Shown in pieces: positions 44,170 through 55,000 of a DNA stretch of 64,000 bases. Under the pieces are notes generated by a model. The model was given only the letters and a program-made list of their open reading frames with translations. It was not told the DNA's origin and did no database searches. This DNA comes from CAWAND01 sp963807065 (GTDB taxonomy: Bacteria; Chloroflexota; Anaerolineae; Anaerolineales; E44-bin32). How positions within the stretch are numbered: position 1 is the stretch's first letter; each line of letters opens with the position of its first letter. The stretch covers positions 62,001 through 126,000 of the forward strand of contig CAWDZQ010000001.1 in assembly GCA_963807065.1 (NCBI GenBank), read 5' to 3'. The position numbers were made by a program, and so were the translations under genes.

Positions 44170-45390
44170 GTGACGGATACCCTTGGCACCAATCGAGTGG
44201 TGCTAGCCCTCTCCATCGCCAGAATGTCGGATGCCTTGGGCAACAGCATTCTGTTCATCGCCATTCCGCTCTTCGTGGCTCAAATCCCCTCCCCGCTGCT
44301 GCCTAACGTGCCTCAGCCACTCCTGGTCGGCATTCTGATCTCGCTCTACGGCATCTTCAATTCAACTCTGCAGCCCTTGACGGGAGCCCTTTCCGACCGG
44401 ATGTCACGCAGGATGCCCTTCATCCTGGGCGGCCTGCTGCTGATGGCGATCGGCACTTTCGCCTTTGCCTTCGCCACCCGCTACCTTGATCTGCTCTTCA
44501 TACGCGCTATCCAAGGCGTGGGCGTGGCCCTCACCCTTCCGGCATCTCTGGCTCTCCTGGCCACTTCGACCCGGAAAGAGACACGTGGCAGCGCCATGGG
44601 CATCTACACCACATTCCGGATGATCGGCTTTGCTTTCGGACCTCTCATCGGAGGCTATCTGCAGGTCGCCTACGGGTTCAATGTGGTGTTTTTCGCAGGC
44701 ACGGCGTTCCTGCTTCTGGCAATGGTGCTCGTGCGCGTGCTTGTCAAGGAAGAGCCGACCGACGTCAGCCAGTTGAGGACAAGGCCCCTGAGAGTTTTTA
44801 ATCCCGAGATCTATTCTTCCGCCATGATCTCGTTGGGCGTGGCGATGTTCTTCATGGCCAGCGCCTTCTCCATGATGACCACCTTGGAGAACGAGTTCAA
44901 CGCCCGACTGCATGAGACCGCCTTTGGTTTTGGGATCGCCTTCAGCGCCCTGACTTTCTCACGCTTGATCTTCCAGATCCCGCTGGGCCGCCTCTCCGAC
45001 CGAATCGGCCGCAAACCGCTCATCATCACCGGGCTGATCGCCATGGCCCCCGCTACCGCGCTCTTGGGATTTGCCACATCGACTCTCGGGTTGACGGGCA
45101 TGCGCGCATTCCAGGGGCTGGCCTCAGCCGCTATTGCCGCACCCGGCTTCGCCCTGGCCGGCGATCTTTCCAAGGTCGGCGGCGAAGGACAGCAGATGAG
45201 TCTGATGTCCATGGGCTTCGGTTTTGGTATTGCTATCGGCCCACTCGTGGCCGGGATTCTGGCGGTTCACTCCTTTGAACTGCCCTTCTTCGTCGGGGGA
45301 TTGGCTTGCCTGGCAGGCGCATGGATCGTGAGGCGCTTCGTCCCAGAGAGCGTCACCCGCCGCGCCGCGACGTCGGGGTCGGCTGCCTAG
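44170..45390 (+). CDS. MFS transporter (tandem copy 1)
   Basis: The 406-residue, 12-helix major facilitator has the loop 2-3 motif GALSDRMSRRMPFI and its half-protein repeat GRLSDRIGRKPLII, the A-motif of the family. It resembles drug:H+ antiporter-type exporters, but no substrate can be named. GTG 44170 is the only reasonable start near the family N-terminus, with a poor ribosome binding site. A TATAAT at 44087-44092 without a -35 may drive it. It is closely similar along its whole length to the next gene. Confidence 0.88.
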   Translation: MTDTLGTNRVVLALSIARMSDALGNSILFIAIPLFVAQIPSPLLPNVPQPLLVGILISLYGIFNSTLQPLTGALSDRMSRRMPFILGGLLLMAIGTFAFAFATRYLDLLFIRAIQGVGVALTLPASLALLATSTRKETRGSAMGIYTTFRMIGFAFGPLIGGYLQVAYGFNVVFFAGTAFLLLAMVLVRVLVKEEPTDVSQLRTRPLRVFNPEIYSSAMISLGVAMFFMASAFSMMTTLENEFNARLHETAFGFGIAFSALTFSRLIFQIPLGRLSDRIGRKPLIITGLIAMAPATALLGFATSTLGLTGMRAFQGLASAAIAAPGFALAGDLSKVGGEGQQMSLMSMGFGFGIAIGPLVAGILAVHSFELPFFVGGLACLAGAWIVRRFVPESVTRRAATSGSAA

Positions 45391-45590
45391 GCCCGGGCCG
45401 CCTGCGTCAAGCCCAAATCTAAGTCCTGACGAGCCCCCGATCTGTACGCCGGCAACCTGGTTAACCCATCAGCGGCAGCGCGTTCCAAGGCCAATCGACG
45501 ACATAGTCTATAATTGGCAGATTGCTCTCCTCTCGGGGAAGGTGCTCAGCTATCCTTCCCCGTTTGCGTTCATGTTGGGAGGTCCCTGCC

Positions 45591-46826
45591 TTGGATAGAT
45601 TGGCCAGCGGCCTGGGCGCCAATCGGATTGTCCTGGCCCTTTCAATTGCTCGCATGTCGGATGCGTTCGGCAACAGCATCCTCTTCGTCGCCATTCCTCT
45701 GTATGTTGCCAAGCTGCCATCGCCCCTACTGGGCAGCTTGCCGAACTCTGTGCTGGTCGGCATCTTGATCTCGCTCTACGGCTTGCTGTTTTTCGGGCTG
45801 CAGCCGCTCACGGGGGCGATTTCCGATCGGATGAGTCGGCGCAAGCCTCTGATCCTGGCGGGCCTGCTGGTGATGGGGGTCGGCACCCTGTCCTATACCT
45901 TCGCCACTCGGTACCTGCACTTGCTGTTCATCCGGATGGTTCAAGGGGTGGGCGTAGCGCTTACCGTGCCGGCGGCCCTGGCCTTGATGGCCAAGGCCAG
46001 TGATCATGACACGCGCGGTGGTTCCATGGGCATTTACACCGCCATGCGCATGCTCGGGTTTGCCGTCGGCCCCCTGGTAGGTGGCTATCTGCAGGTCAAC
46101 TTCGGATTCAACGTCGTCTTCCTCATGGGAGCGGCGTTCCTGTTTCTGGCCGTGGGCCTGGTCCACATGATGGTCCACGAAGCGCCATCGGATGTGAGTG
46201 AGGTCCGGTCGCAGCCCTTCCGGATCTTCAATTCGGCGGTGTTCTCCAAGCCGCTCATCGCCTTGGGTTCTGCAATGTTCATGATGGCCAGTGCTTTCAC
46301 CATGCTGACCACTCTCGAACCCGAATTCAACGCCAAACTTGGACAGACCGCGCTTGGGTTTGGCGTGGCTTTCAGCGCGCTGACGTTCTCACGCCTGATC
46401 TTTCAGATCCCCCTCGGTCGTTTGTCCGATCGTATCGGCCGGAAGGGGCCGATTATCGCCGGGCTGCTGCTAATGGCCCCGACGACCGCTGTGCTGGGAT
46501 TGGCCGCCACGACGCTGCAGCTGACGGGCCTGACGGCGGTCCAGGGCCTTGCGACAGCGGCGATCGCGGCGCCCGGCTTCGCGCTGGCGGCGGACTTATC
46601 TCGGCACGGCGGCGAAGGCCGTCAGATGAGCTTGATGGCGATGGGGTTTGGGTTGGGAATCGCCGTGGGGCCGCTCATCGCTGGCGTTCTGTCCGTGTAT
46701 GGCTTCGAATTGCCGTTTCTGGTCGGGGCGGTCATGTGCCTGCTGGCAGCGGCGGTGGTCTCGCGATTCGTGCCGGAGACGATCAACAGGGCCAGTCCGG
46801 GCCAATCCGCCTCGACTCCCAACTGA
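45591..46826 (+). CDS. MFS transporter (tandem copy 2)
   Basis: The 411-residue, 12-helix transporter is a paralogue of the preceding one, with shared blocks such as NRIVLALSIARMSDAFGNSIL, given here as IVLALSIARMSDA, and LTFSRLIFQIPLGRLSDRIGR. TTG 45591 is taken as start because GGAGG at 45578-45582 is 8 bases upstream. A TATAAT lies at 45509-45514. It has its own promoter and signals, so the duplication included regulatory sequence. Substrate unknown. Confidence 0.88.
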   Translation: MDRLASGLGANRIVLALSIARMSDAFGNSILFVAIPLYVAKLPSPLLGSLPNSVLVGILISLYGLLFFGLQPLTGAISDRMSRRKPLILAGLLVMGVGTLSYTFATRYLHLLFIRMVQGVGVALTVPAALALMAKASDHDTRGGSMGIYTAMRMLGFAVGPLVGGYLQVNFGFNVVFLMGAAFLFLAVGLVHMMVHEAPSDVSEVRSQPFRIFNSAVFSKPLIALGSAMFMMASAFTMLTTLEPEFNAKLGQTALGFGVAFSALTFSRLIFQIPLGRLSDRIGRKGPIIAGLLLMAPTTAVLGLAATTLQLTGLTAVQGLATAAIAAPGFALAADLSRHGGEGRQMSLMAMGFGLGIAVGPLIAGVLSVYGFELPFLVGAVMCLLAAAVVSRFVPETINRASPGQSASTPN

Positions 46827-46902
46827 TGACGCCTACGGCAGACCCGGAATGTCCGGCACCCATCCTCCGGCCGCAGGACCGGAGCTCAGATCATGATCAA
46901 TT

Positions 46903-47620
46903 TCACAAGGGGACTTCGTCCGAGGGCATGACCTTGCGGGTGTGCCGTTCGACCAGGACCAGGGCCGTATCCACCATGTCACCAATCGGCAAATCGGTCG
47001 TATCCAGGACCACAGCGTCGGCGGCAGGTTTCAAGGGGGCGACTTCTCGACTGAAGTCGTAGGCATCGCGCACCTTCATCGATTCGAGCACGCTTGAGTA
47101 GGTCACTTCCTCACCCCGCCCCACGCATTCGTCGAAATCGACGGTGGGCACGCGCTTCTACAGTAGCGTCCAGATACAACTTGACGTCGGCGTCCGGCAG
47201 GACCACCGTGCCGATGTCCCTTCCCACCATCACCACACCGCCTCGTTTCCCAATGGTCCGCTGGAGTCCGGTCATAGCGTGTCGCACGCCTCGATAGGCC
47301 GACACACGGGAGACGTTTCTGTCGATTTCCGGCGTGCGCAAATCACCCGTGACGACCTCACCATCGAGAAAGACCTCGAAGGGCGCACCGGCGGGGTCCA
47401 GCTTGGGCTGGACGTCGATTTCGACTTTCTCCGCCAACGCGGTGACCAATTCTTCGTCTGCCAAATCCAGGCCCTTGCGGATGGCCGCCAGGGTAACGGC
47501 CCGATACATCACCCCGGTATCGAAATACAGATAGCCCAGCCTGCGCGCAAGGTGCAGCGCCAGCGTGCTCTTGCCCGACGCTGCCGGGCCATCAATGGCA
47601 ATCGTTGAGGCGGGGCTCAT
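46903..47620 (-). pseudogene. cmk: Cytidylate kinase, one frameshift
   Basis: Read across one frame change this is a complete 238-residue CMP/dCMP kinase. The P-loop is GPAASGKST, followed by YFDTGVMYRAVT, the substrate site GRDIGTVVLPDADVKLYL (given here as GRDIGTVVLPDAD) and the lid. After the shift come GRGEEVTYSSVL, REVAPLKPA and VLDTTDLP. The shift is at AAA 47135-47137 (plus strand), where removing one base gives RRFDECVGRGEEV. cmk is normally essential, so consensus error is the better explanation unless another copy exists. It is the last gene of the glycan cluster, 46 bp downstream of the GT39-type gene. Confidence 0.88.
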
Positions 47621-47666
47621 CGAATCGTCTCGAGAGCACTAGGACGGCGGCGGGGCTTCAACACCA

Positions 47667-49403
47667 TCACTTCTGCCCTTGTGTTTGCACAGGTTGGTCA
47701 CTGTGGACGTAGAGCACCCATTCGATAGATCGCATGCCGCCTTTGCGCAGGATCCACCATCCCAAACCGTCCGGGGGCAAGGGCCCATCCCATCCCCACG
47801 CGGCGTCCACCCCAAACCTCTGCCCCAGGTACGTCCCGGGTAAGCTGGGTGGTGTGTCGCTGTCGGGGAGGAGGATCGCCTGCGGCGGACTTCCTCCGCT
47901 GGTTGCGAGCGAGGCCGAGGTCTCATGCCGCAGAGCCCAGGCAAGCACCGCCGGAACAGGCGCTTGAACCCGGATCGGGAGACCAGCCTCCTCGCCCCGG
48001 TCCGCCATCGCGAGCTGAACCAATGTGTCTTCGAGCAACCGTACGTCCGGGCTGGCGGAGGTCGGCCGCCACAGTTCCGGTCCACCCGTAGCCCGCGGGC
48101 TGAACGCCAGCCTCCAACCCGCCGACAACGTCACTAGGGCCAGCACCACGGCCCCTGTCGAGCCGAGCGCGTGAAAGGCTTCGGTCCACGACCAGGTCAT
48201 CCCGTAGAGCAGGAACAGCGAGGCGGCAAACCCAATCGCCGTCAAGACCAGGCCCAAGGTCACCAATTCCGGCGAGCCGCCGATATCCACTTCATTGACG
48301 TAGCCGGCGACTTGAAGGTAGGTGAATCCAGCCAGAGCGGCCAGCACAGCGGTCATGAGGTAGACCGAAACATCCTCCATCCCGTCCGTCAGAACTTCAA
48401 CCAAGGACCCCAACGGAAGCGTGGCGAGCACGGCCAGGGGCAGGACCACCCACACCAGATCTTCCGGCGTCCTGCCGACACGCAGCAGGAACAGGGCCAC
48501 CGCCGCAAGCGTCCAGATGCGGGCGCCCCTCCAGACCGGATCATCAGTTGGCGGCCGGGCCGCGCCCAAGACGCCAAAGACGAGGATCAGCGGCTCATAG
48601 ACGGGCAGCAGAACCATGGCCGTTAGCAGGGTCAGGTCCCCTGGCCGCGTCCATCCGGCGAGCCACTGGGCAGGCGACTGTAGGGCCACGCCTAGGCCGC
48701 CCATGGACGCCCCAAATTGGGTCGCAATCCCCACAAAGGTGACGGCCAACGCCAGCGCAAGCACGCGCCAGGCCCGAGGCAGGACCTGATCGGATCGGAT
48801 CGACCCTCCGCCTCGCCAGCGCAACCACGCCAATGCAACCGCCAGGCTCAGGAGGCCGTCCCATGCCGTTGGACCGCTGGCCAAGGCCAGGCCCAGCCCG
48901 GCGCCCATCCATGCGAAGTGCCGCCTTTCGCTTCCCGTTTCCGGACTCAACAGGGCGAATGTGACGAAGATGCCCAACCCCAGCAAAGCCAGCGAGGTGT
49001 CCCCGGCGGTGCGGGAAGTAGTTAACATCGTCGGCGACAGTGCCAGAAGCAAACCCAAAAGGAGCGCCCTGCCCCGGCCGAGTCGGCGTCGCCATAGCCG
49101 GCTTAGGAAGATCAACCCCAGCCCGGCCAGCGCCGGAATCCATCGCGCCACAGCGTCCCCGGTGCCCAGTGCTTGAAACAGCCAGCCCGTCAACGATTGA
49201 TAAGATGCGCTCCCCAGAGTTCCCGCGCCGCCGGTCCAAAAGGGGGAGGCCAGCCTGCCCGTGGCTGCCGAGAGCGCCGAGGCGGCCTCAGACTCGCCAA
49301 GCGGCGGCCAGCCCAATGAGACCAGCCGGGCCAAGGCGGCCAAGAGGAACAGGCTGCCCCAGAGCAGGGTTTGGTTGGTGATGATCGCCCGGCCCCTATT
49401 CAT
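47667..49403 (-). CDS. GT39/PMT-type multipass glycosyltransferase-like protein
   Basis: The protein has about 578 residues, roughly 12 hydrophobic segments and an N-terminal LGESEAASAL in place of the HPDEA-type acidic motif of GT39 enzymes. The C-terminal 130 residues are soluble and probably extracytoplasmic. It is likely a polyprenol-phosphate sugar-dependent transferase or a related Agl23-type protein. ATG 49403 gives an ATGA overlap with the DUF2298 gene; ATG 49409 is equally in frame. Overall identity to its neighbours is low. Confidence 0.75.
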   Translation of the reverse strand: MNRGRAIITNQTLLWGSLFLLAALARLVSLGWPPLGESEAASALSAATGRLASPFWTGGAGTLGSASYQSLTGWLFQALGTGDAVARWIPALAGLGLIFLSRLWRRRLGRGRALLLGLLLALSPTMLTTSRTAGDTSLALLGLGIFVTFALLSPETGSERRHFAWMGAGLGLALASGPTAWDGLLSLAVALAWLRWRGGGSIRSDQVLPRAWRVLALALAVTFVGIATQFGASMGGLGVALQSPAQWLAGWTRPGDLTLLTAMVLLPVYEPLILVFGVLGAARPPTDDPVWRGARIWTLAAVALFLLRVGRTPEDLVWVVLPLAVLATLPLGSLVEVLTDGMEDVSVYLMTAVLAALAGFTYLQVAGYVNEVDIGGSPELVTLGLVLTAIGFAASLFLLYGMTWSWTEAFHALGSTGAVVLALVTLSAGWRLAFSPRATGGPELWRPTSASPDVRLLEDTLVQLAMADRGEEAGLPIRVQAPVPAVLAWALRHETSASLATSGGSPPQAILLPDSDTPPSLPGTYLGQRFGVDAAWGWDGPLPPDGLGWWILRKGGMRSIEWVLYVHSDQPVQTQGQK

Positions 49404-52076
49404 TTCCATTGCATCCTTCCAGGAACTCCGAGAATTGACACGCCTTGATCCTGATAGATGAGCGTCATCGTCGGAAGATACTTGTCAACCGGCCCCACGC
49501 CATACGCGCTTTGCTCCAGGGTACCCACGTAGACATAGGCAATTTCGTATTGGTCCAGAATCTCCTGGATATCGCCCGACGACCGGCTCGAGTATAGCCT
49601 GCCGATGTCATCTTGTCTGGAGCCCAGAAGTTCGGAGTCGCCGCGCCACTGGACCTCGTGTCCCGGCCAGCCGATGACCGTGGGCAGGCCGGTTTGGGCG
49701 GACACCCGGCCGAAAGCCGAGTAGCTCCCGCCGATCGCCTCGGCGATCACCCCTCCGCGCGAGATTCTGGCTGATCCAGGCGATGGCGGCCGCGTCGCCA
49801 GGATAATCGCGCGACATGTAGGCATTGCCATCCAGCGTCCGTCCCCCGCCCGGGTCAAATCCGTTGGTCTTGGTCCACGTGGCCGCCACAGGGTACACCA
49901 GCCCCAAAATCAAGGGGAGGACAACCAGGCTGCTGAGCACCCCCCACCCCGGCCTGCGCTTCGGCCAGACCTCGAACACAGCGTAGGCACCAGCGATACC
50001 CCAAAGGATCCAGGTGGCGAAGTAGAACTTGAAGACCGTGTTCATCCGATCCCCGAAGAGATCTTTGAGATACAGGAACTCTGGACCGATGACCAAGAAA
50101 GTGCCGATCCCGACCATCAGCAGCGCAAAGAGCTGGGGTTGACTCAGCTGCAGGGCCGGCTTAGATGGTTCCTTGCCAGCCTCCAACGGAGCAGGCCACA
50201 AAAACGCGGCACACAATCCCAGCACCAGGCCCATCAGCAGTGGAGTCAGCGGATGCCACAACCGGGCCGCCGTCACGCCTCGGATGGCCGCCGAGACGTT
50301 GGCCGCACCCATCGGTCCGAGCACGATGTCCAACCCCGAACCAGAAACGCTGATCGACAAAGCGATCACTCCGGCAAGGCCCCAGGAGATCAACAGGAGC
50401 CCCAGGGGAATCCCAAGGGAGATCACCGCGAAACGGCGCCACGCGATTTGGCGCCGCTGACGGACTGCGCACCACACCAGCCAAACAAGGATGGGCACAA
50501 ATGCCGGTGCAAACATCACGCCGAATTGCTGGACGCTGGTCGCAAACAATAGATTGGGGAGCAGCCCCCCCGCTTGGGATGAGAAACTTGGATACCAGGG
50601 CAGGTAGAGGACCACACCTCCCAACACCAGCGCCAGGCCGGTCCATACGGCGGCTGACAGGTCAGCACGTTTGGGCTCGACACCGCCCCGCCACAGCAGG
50701 ACCAGCATCAAGAGGCTAAGGTAGATTGGGAAATCCCACGTGTTCAAAAACGCCAGGCCGCCAAACAACCAGATGGCGAGCCCGTACTCAGCCCCGGTCA
50801 GAAGTGAGGGAAGCCGGCCCAAAATCCAATATGTGAAAAACGTCACAATCCCAAAGATAACCGCGGCCACCAAGAGCGCGGTGAGGACGCCCACGACAAC
50901 GCCAGCCGGCCCGTTTCCCGTCCGTGCCAGGTCCACCGAGCGCACGAACGCGACGATGGCCACCACGACCGTCGCCGCCGGCACCAGGACCCGGGCCGGA
51001 TCCCAATCATGTCTGAAGTGGCTGATGGCGAAGATCTTCTGGCCCCCGCTGACCAGAGTTTGGAACGCAAATCCAATCGCAGACAGAACGAACGGCAGCG
51101 CCAGCAGATGCGGGTGATTGTCCGCCAGAAGAAACGAGAAGAAGGGAAACTCGTCGATGACTTCCAGCTCACCCCCGGCCAGGTTGACATCGTGCACCAC
51201 GCGTGATGCGCGCCACCACCACAGGTAGCGGTTGGGGATCCAGGAAGGCGCGCCGCTGGGAGGCTGGATAAGATCCTTGATCCCCAGCCAGGACCAGAAC
51301 GGCGAGACCAGGCTGCCATCCACTGCCTGGTGCCAGAACAGGTACTGCGAATGGAGGACCTCCAGGAAACCTTCCAGGTTGCCGGCCACCAGCACCATCA
51401 GGGGGGCCAAGAGCGGCGCCAAAAGCCTGAGGTGAGCCTCTTCCTTGCGCCAGTTCAACATGTTGAAGAGCATGGAATAGGCCCCCAATGCGGTCATGCC
51501 GAACCACAGTGCATTGGTGAGGTTGAAGGCCACGCCGCTCACGACGCCGGTCAGACGGGTCAGCACGGCCATCATGATGTAGCCGAAGTAGTAGTAGGAA
51601 ATGGCGTAACCGGAAAGCCATGAGTTGTGCGCTGGAAAGTTAGGTGAGCCCAGAATGGAGTTGAGAAACATCAGCTCCATCGGCTTCTCGGTGTTGGTGA
51701 TGTCGGGATTATTGGCGCGTACAAAGGCCCAGGCCACAAAGGCCACCAGGAACACGGCTTCTTCGGCGGCGATAAGCCGCCATTGGGAACGCAGCCAGTT
51801 GGCCAGCTCCCGGCGGCCGCGCCAACCCCAGACGATGCAACCGCCGGCCATCAGCAAGGCGATCCCGAAAACGCCGGCGCTGTTGTTGGGCACCCAGCCG
51901 GCCGTGCCCAACAGCCAGACAGCGTAGCTCAGTGCCAACAACCCCAACGCCCGGCCGAACCCGTACCCCTGGTCTGGGAGCTTACGGAAGACACGCCGAG
52001 TCAGCGGGAACGCCAGCCATCCGATCAGACCGCTCACCAGCCACCAGGCAGCGACTTCGAGAATCTGGCCTATCAT
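49400..52076 (-). pseudogene. DUF2298 (YYY) membrane protein, one frameshift
   Basis: Read across one frame change this is an 891-residue multipass protein of the DUF2298 family. The tyrosine-rich signature ISYYYFGYIM that names the family is present, together with KPMELMFLNSI, FPFFSFLLADNHPH and RMNTVFKFYFATW. ATG 52076 overlaps the previous stop by 4 bases; the 48 codons upstream are not part of it. Near 49750-49756 one extra base in a GGAGGGG run (minus strand) shifts the frame. Dropping it gives NLARGGVIAEAIGG and leads to the proper C-terminus at 49400. Function is unknown; probably a transferase acting on lipid-linked sugars. Confidence 0.85.
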
Positions 52077-55000
52077 GGCATCACCTGATAGATGGTCGTT
52101 TCCCCCGTGTGAAACACGGGGGTGATCAGACCGAGGGCCTGCATGATAGTGAATTTGTCGGCGGCATGGGTTGGGCAATCGAGGCTGGCCGGGATTGTCT
52201 GAGCATCTAACACCTGGCAAGCCGAGGCTGGCACGTCGGGCTGTGTCATCCCCAAAGCCCTCCCGCTCAGGTCACAGATCACACCTGCGCTGTCCGGCCC
52301 TGCGGCCAGACAGGGTCCGACATCACCGTAGTAGACCTGCTCCAACCGACCCCAAACAATGTACTTCACCTGGTACCGGCGGAGAAACGTCATGGCGTCA
52401 TTCACCGAGCGGGTCATGTAGAAGTTTGTCACGGCGATGACACGGTCGGTCACCTGCTCCTCGCCCACGGCCACGCGTTGTTGGCGCTGATGCCAGTTCC
52501 ATCCCACCACACCGGGCAGACCCGTGTAGATGGTGAAGCGCGTCCCCCACCGGTACTCCGGAATGTTGGCCTCCACGATGACCGGTGAGCCTTCGACGTT
52601 AGACTGCATCCATTGTATGGCCTGGTAATCTTCGTCGGTGGCAAAGCTGGTGCTCAGCTCACCGCGCATGGCGTAGGCCATGTACGCCATTCCGTCCAAA
52701 GTATGCGGCGCGTTCTCGGCCATCCGGTCGGCGATCTTGGCAGGCGCGGCAGTCATTGGATAGAGCGCCGCCCCGAACACCAGCCCGGCCAGCCCCAATT
52801 GCCACAGGTTCTTCCAGATGGCAGCCCACCATCCGAGATCGGTCAGGACCCAGAACAGCGCTGCAGCCGAGGCGATGCTAAACAGCGTCCACACCTGGAG
52901 GTAGAACTTGAAGACGGTGTTCATCCGGCCGATATCGCCCTTGAGGACCACCACCTCGACCACGAACGTCAGCGCCGCACCGGTGCCGATGAGGACCAAC
53001 ACGATCCGCTTTTCGAGGCTCTGACCGGGCCTCAAGAACAGGAGTCCGGCCCATAGAACCATTGGAAAGGAGATCAACGCGACGGTATAGCCGAAGGCCG
53101 CCGCCAGACCCACGGCCGCCGCAAACATGACCAGCGCCGCCAGGAACAGCTCTCCGTAGGGCCGGAGACGGCTAAGGGCCGAAATCGGCGTTTCAGCCAT
53201 CCACTGGCGGGATTCCCAGATCATCCAGGCCACCATCAGGAACAGGAACAGGCCGTAGACCGTGAGGTAGGCGCTGACCGGAGTCTTGGATCCCTCCCAA
53301 AGCTGGGGCTGCGTGTACCCCTGACCGTACCAACGGCTGAAAGGCTCATACAAGAGTAGCGTCAACCCGACCAGACTGCCCGTCGTCCAGGCGGCCCGAA
53401 GCCAGGTGGCGGGTCGGAGCGACCGGAGCCGGAGCCACGCCCCGCCCAGCGTTGCCAGCCCACCCAGGGTCAAGTACACGGGGAAGTCCCAGGTGTTGGT
53501 CGGCTTCAGCGCTCCGATGAGTAAGCCCCCGATGAAAAGCGAGACGACCACATCCAGCCACCGGCGCGGCTCACCATCCCGGTTGGCCAACAACCATGAC
53601 ACGGCCCATGCCAAAGCCGCCACGGTCAACGGAAGGCTGATCATGTGGGCGTGAAGATCGGCATAGAGGAAGGTGAAGAACGGAAACTCGGTGATCGGGC
53701 CGGGCTCACCAGGGCCGGGAGGGATCGCCCTACTCGGATTCCAATACCAATGATCGAGCGCGATGGGAAGATGAGCATGTTGAAACACGACCTGGCCCAA
53801 TCCGCTCACGGCATCGAGCAGGCCCACGCCGAGACCGCCGCCCATTTGGCGCAGCGAATCGTAGATCAACTGCACCGTGCCCAGATTGCCCAGCAGGACC
53901 ATCATCAGGGCGGCTGCCACGCCGGCCACGCGTGGGTCGAGTGCCCCCGGCTTCTGGCTTCGGCTGGCCAGCAAATTCGTGCCCACGCAGTACGCTCCTA
54001 GGGCGAGCATGCTGAAGAGGGTCGGGAGCACAAGATTGTAGGCTACCTCGGGCACCAGCCCCAGGAGCTTGATCGGCATGCCGACCAGGACAAATCCAAA
54101 GTAGTAGTAGTTGATGTAACCGCCGGCAAACCACGGGTCGTACGGTGGAAATCCGGCGCTCTTGATCACTGCCGTCAGGTAGGAGAGATCCATCGGCTTT
54201 TCCCCGCCCTTGGCCGGATGCCACAAATCGGGGTTGCCCAGACGGATAGCCAGATCGATGGCGAAGAAGCTCAATGCCAAGACTTCGACCCACAGCATTT
54301 GGCGCCAATGGCCGCGCACGAAGGCCACCAGGTCGTGGCGATCCCGCCAAGCCAGACCAAAGGAAAACGCCGCTATTCCAACCACCAAAAGGGCAATCGC
54401 AGTACGGGTTACGGGTACGCCGAAACTGCCCAAGATCCAGCTTCCCCAGGCCATCAGAAGCAGGCCCGTCACCCGAGCCAGAGGATAGCCGGCGTCCTGC
54501 AGCCCCGGGAAGGCGAGCCGGACGATTGGAAACACCAACCACCCCAGGATGGTGACCAGAAGCCACCAAGCCACGACTGCCAGAATTTGGGACTGGTTGA
54601 GGGGATTGCCGGGCGGGAACAGCTGCCGCCAGGTACCCGCCAGCTGTTGGGCGGCCCAACGTTCTTCCGGGAGCATCAACGTCAGGCCACTCCCAGCTTT
54701 GAGATCCTTGGGAACCGAGTTCTTGACACCCGAAAGATCCACGGCGCTCAACTGGGCGCGAAGTGCCTGAGCCGAAAACGCGTCCGTGCGCTGGAAAATG
54801 AACACCTTGGGGTGATCGTAGACGGTGAAAGCCTCTTCCGCCGTCTGATCATTGAAGTCGAGACCCAACAGCTGCGGATCCGACTGGAACACCTGGACCA
54901 GCTTGTAGCCGATGGCGTTCTGAACCCCTCCGGGCTGGGCGGACGCCGCGCAATCCGCCACCGCTTGGGGGGCCGGGCAGTTGAACAGAAGACGGTAGTA

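Noticed and set aside
46865..46884. CTCCGG...CCGGAG hairpin between the second MFS gene and cmk as a terminator
   Set aside because: Only 6 bp with an 8-nt loop and no T run on either strand.
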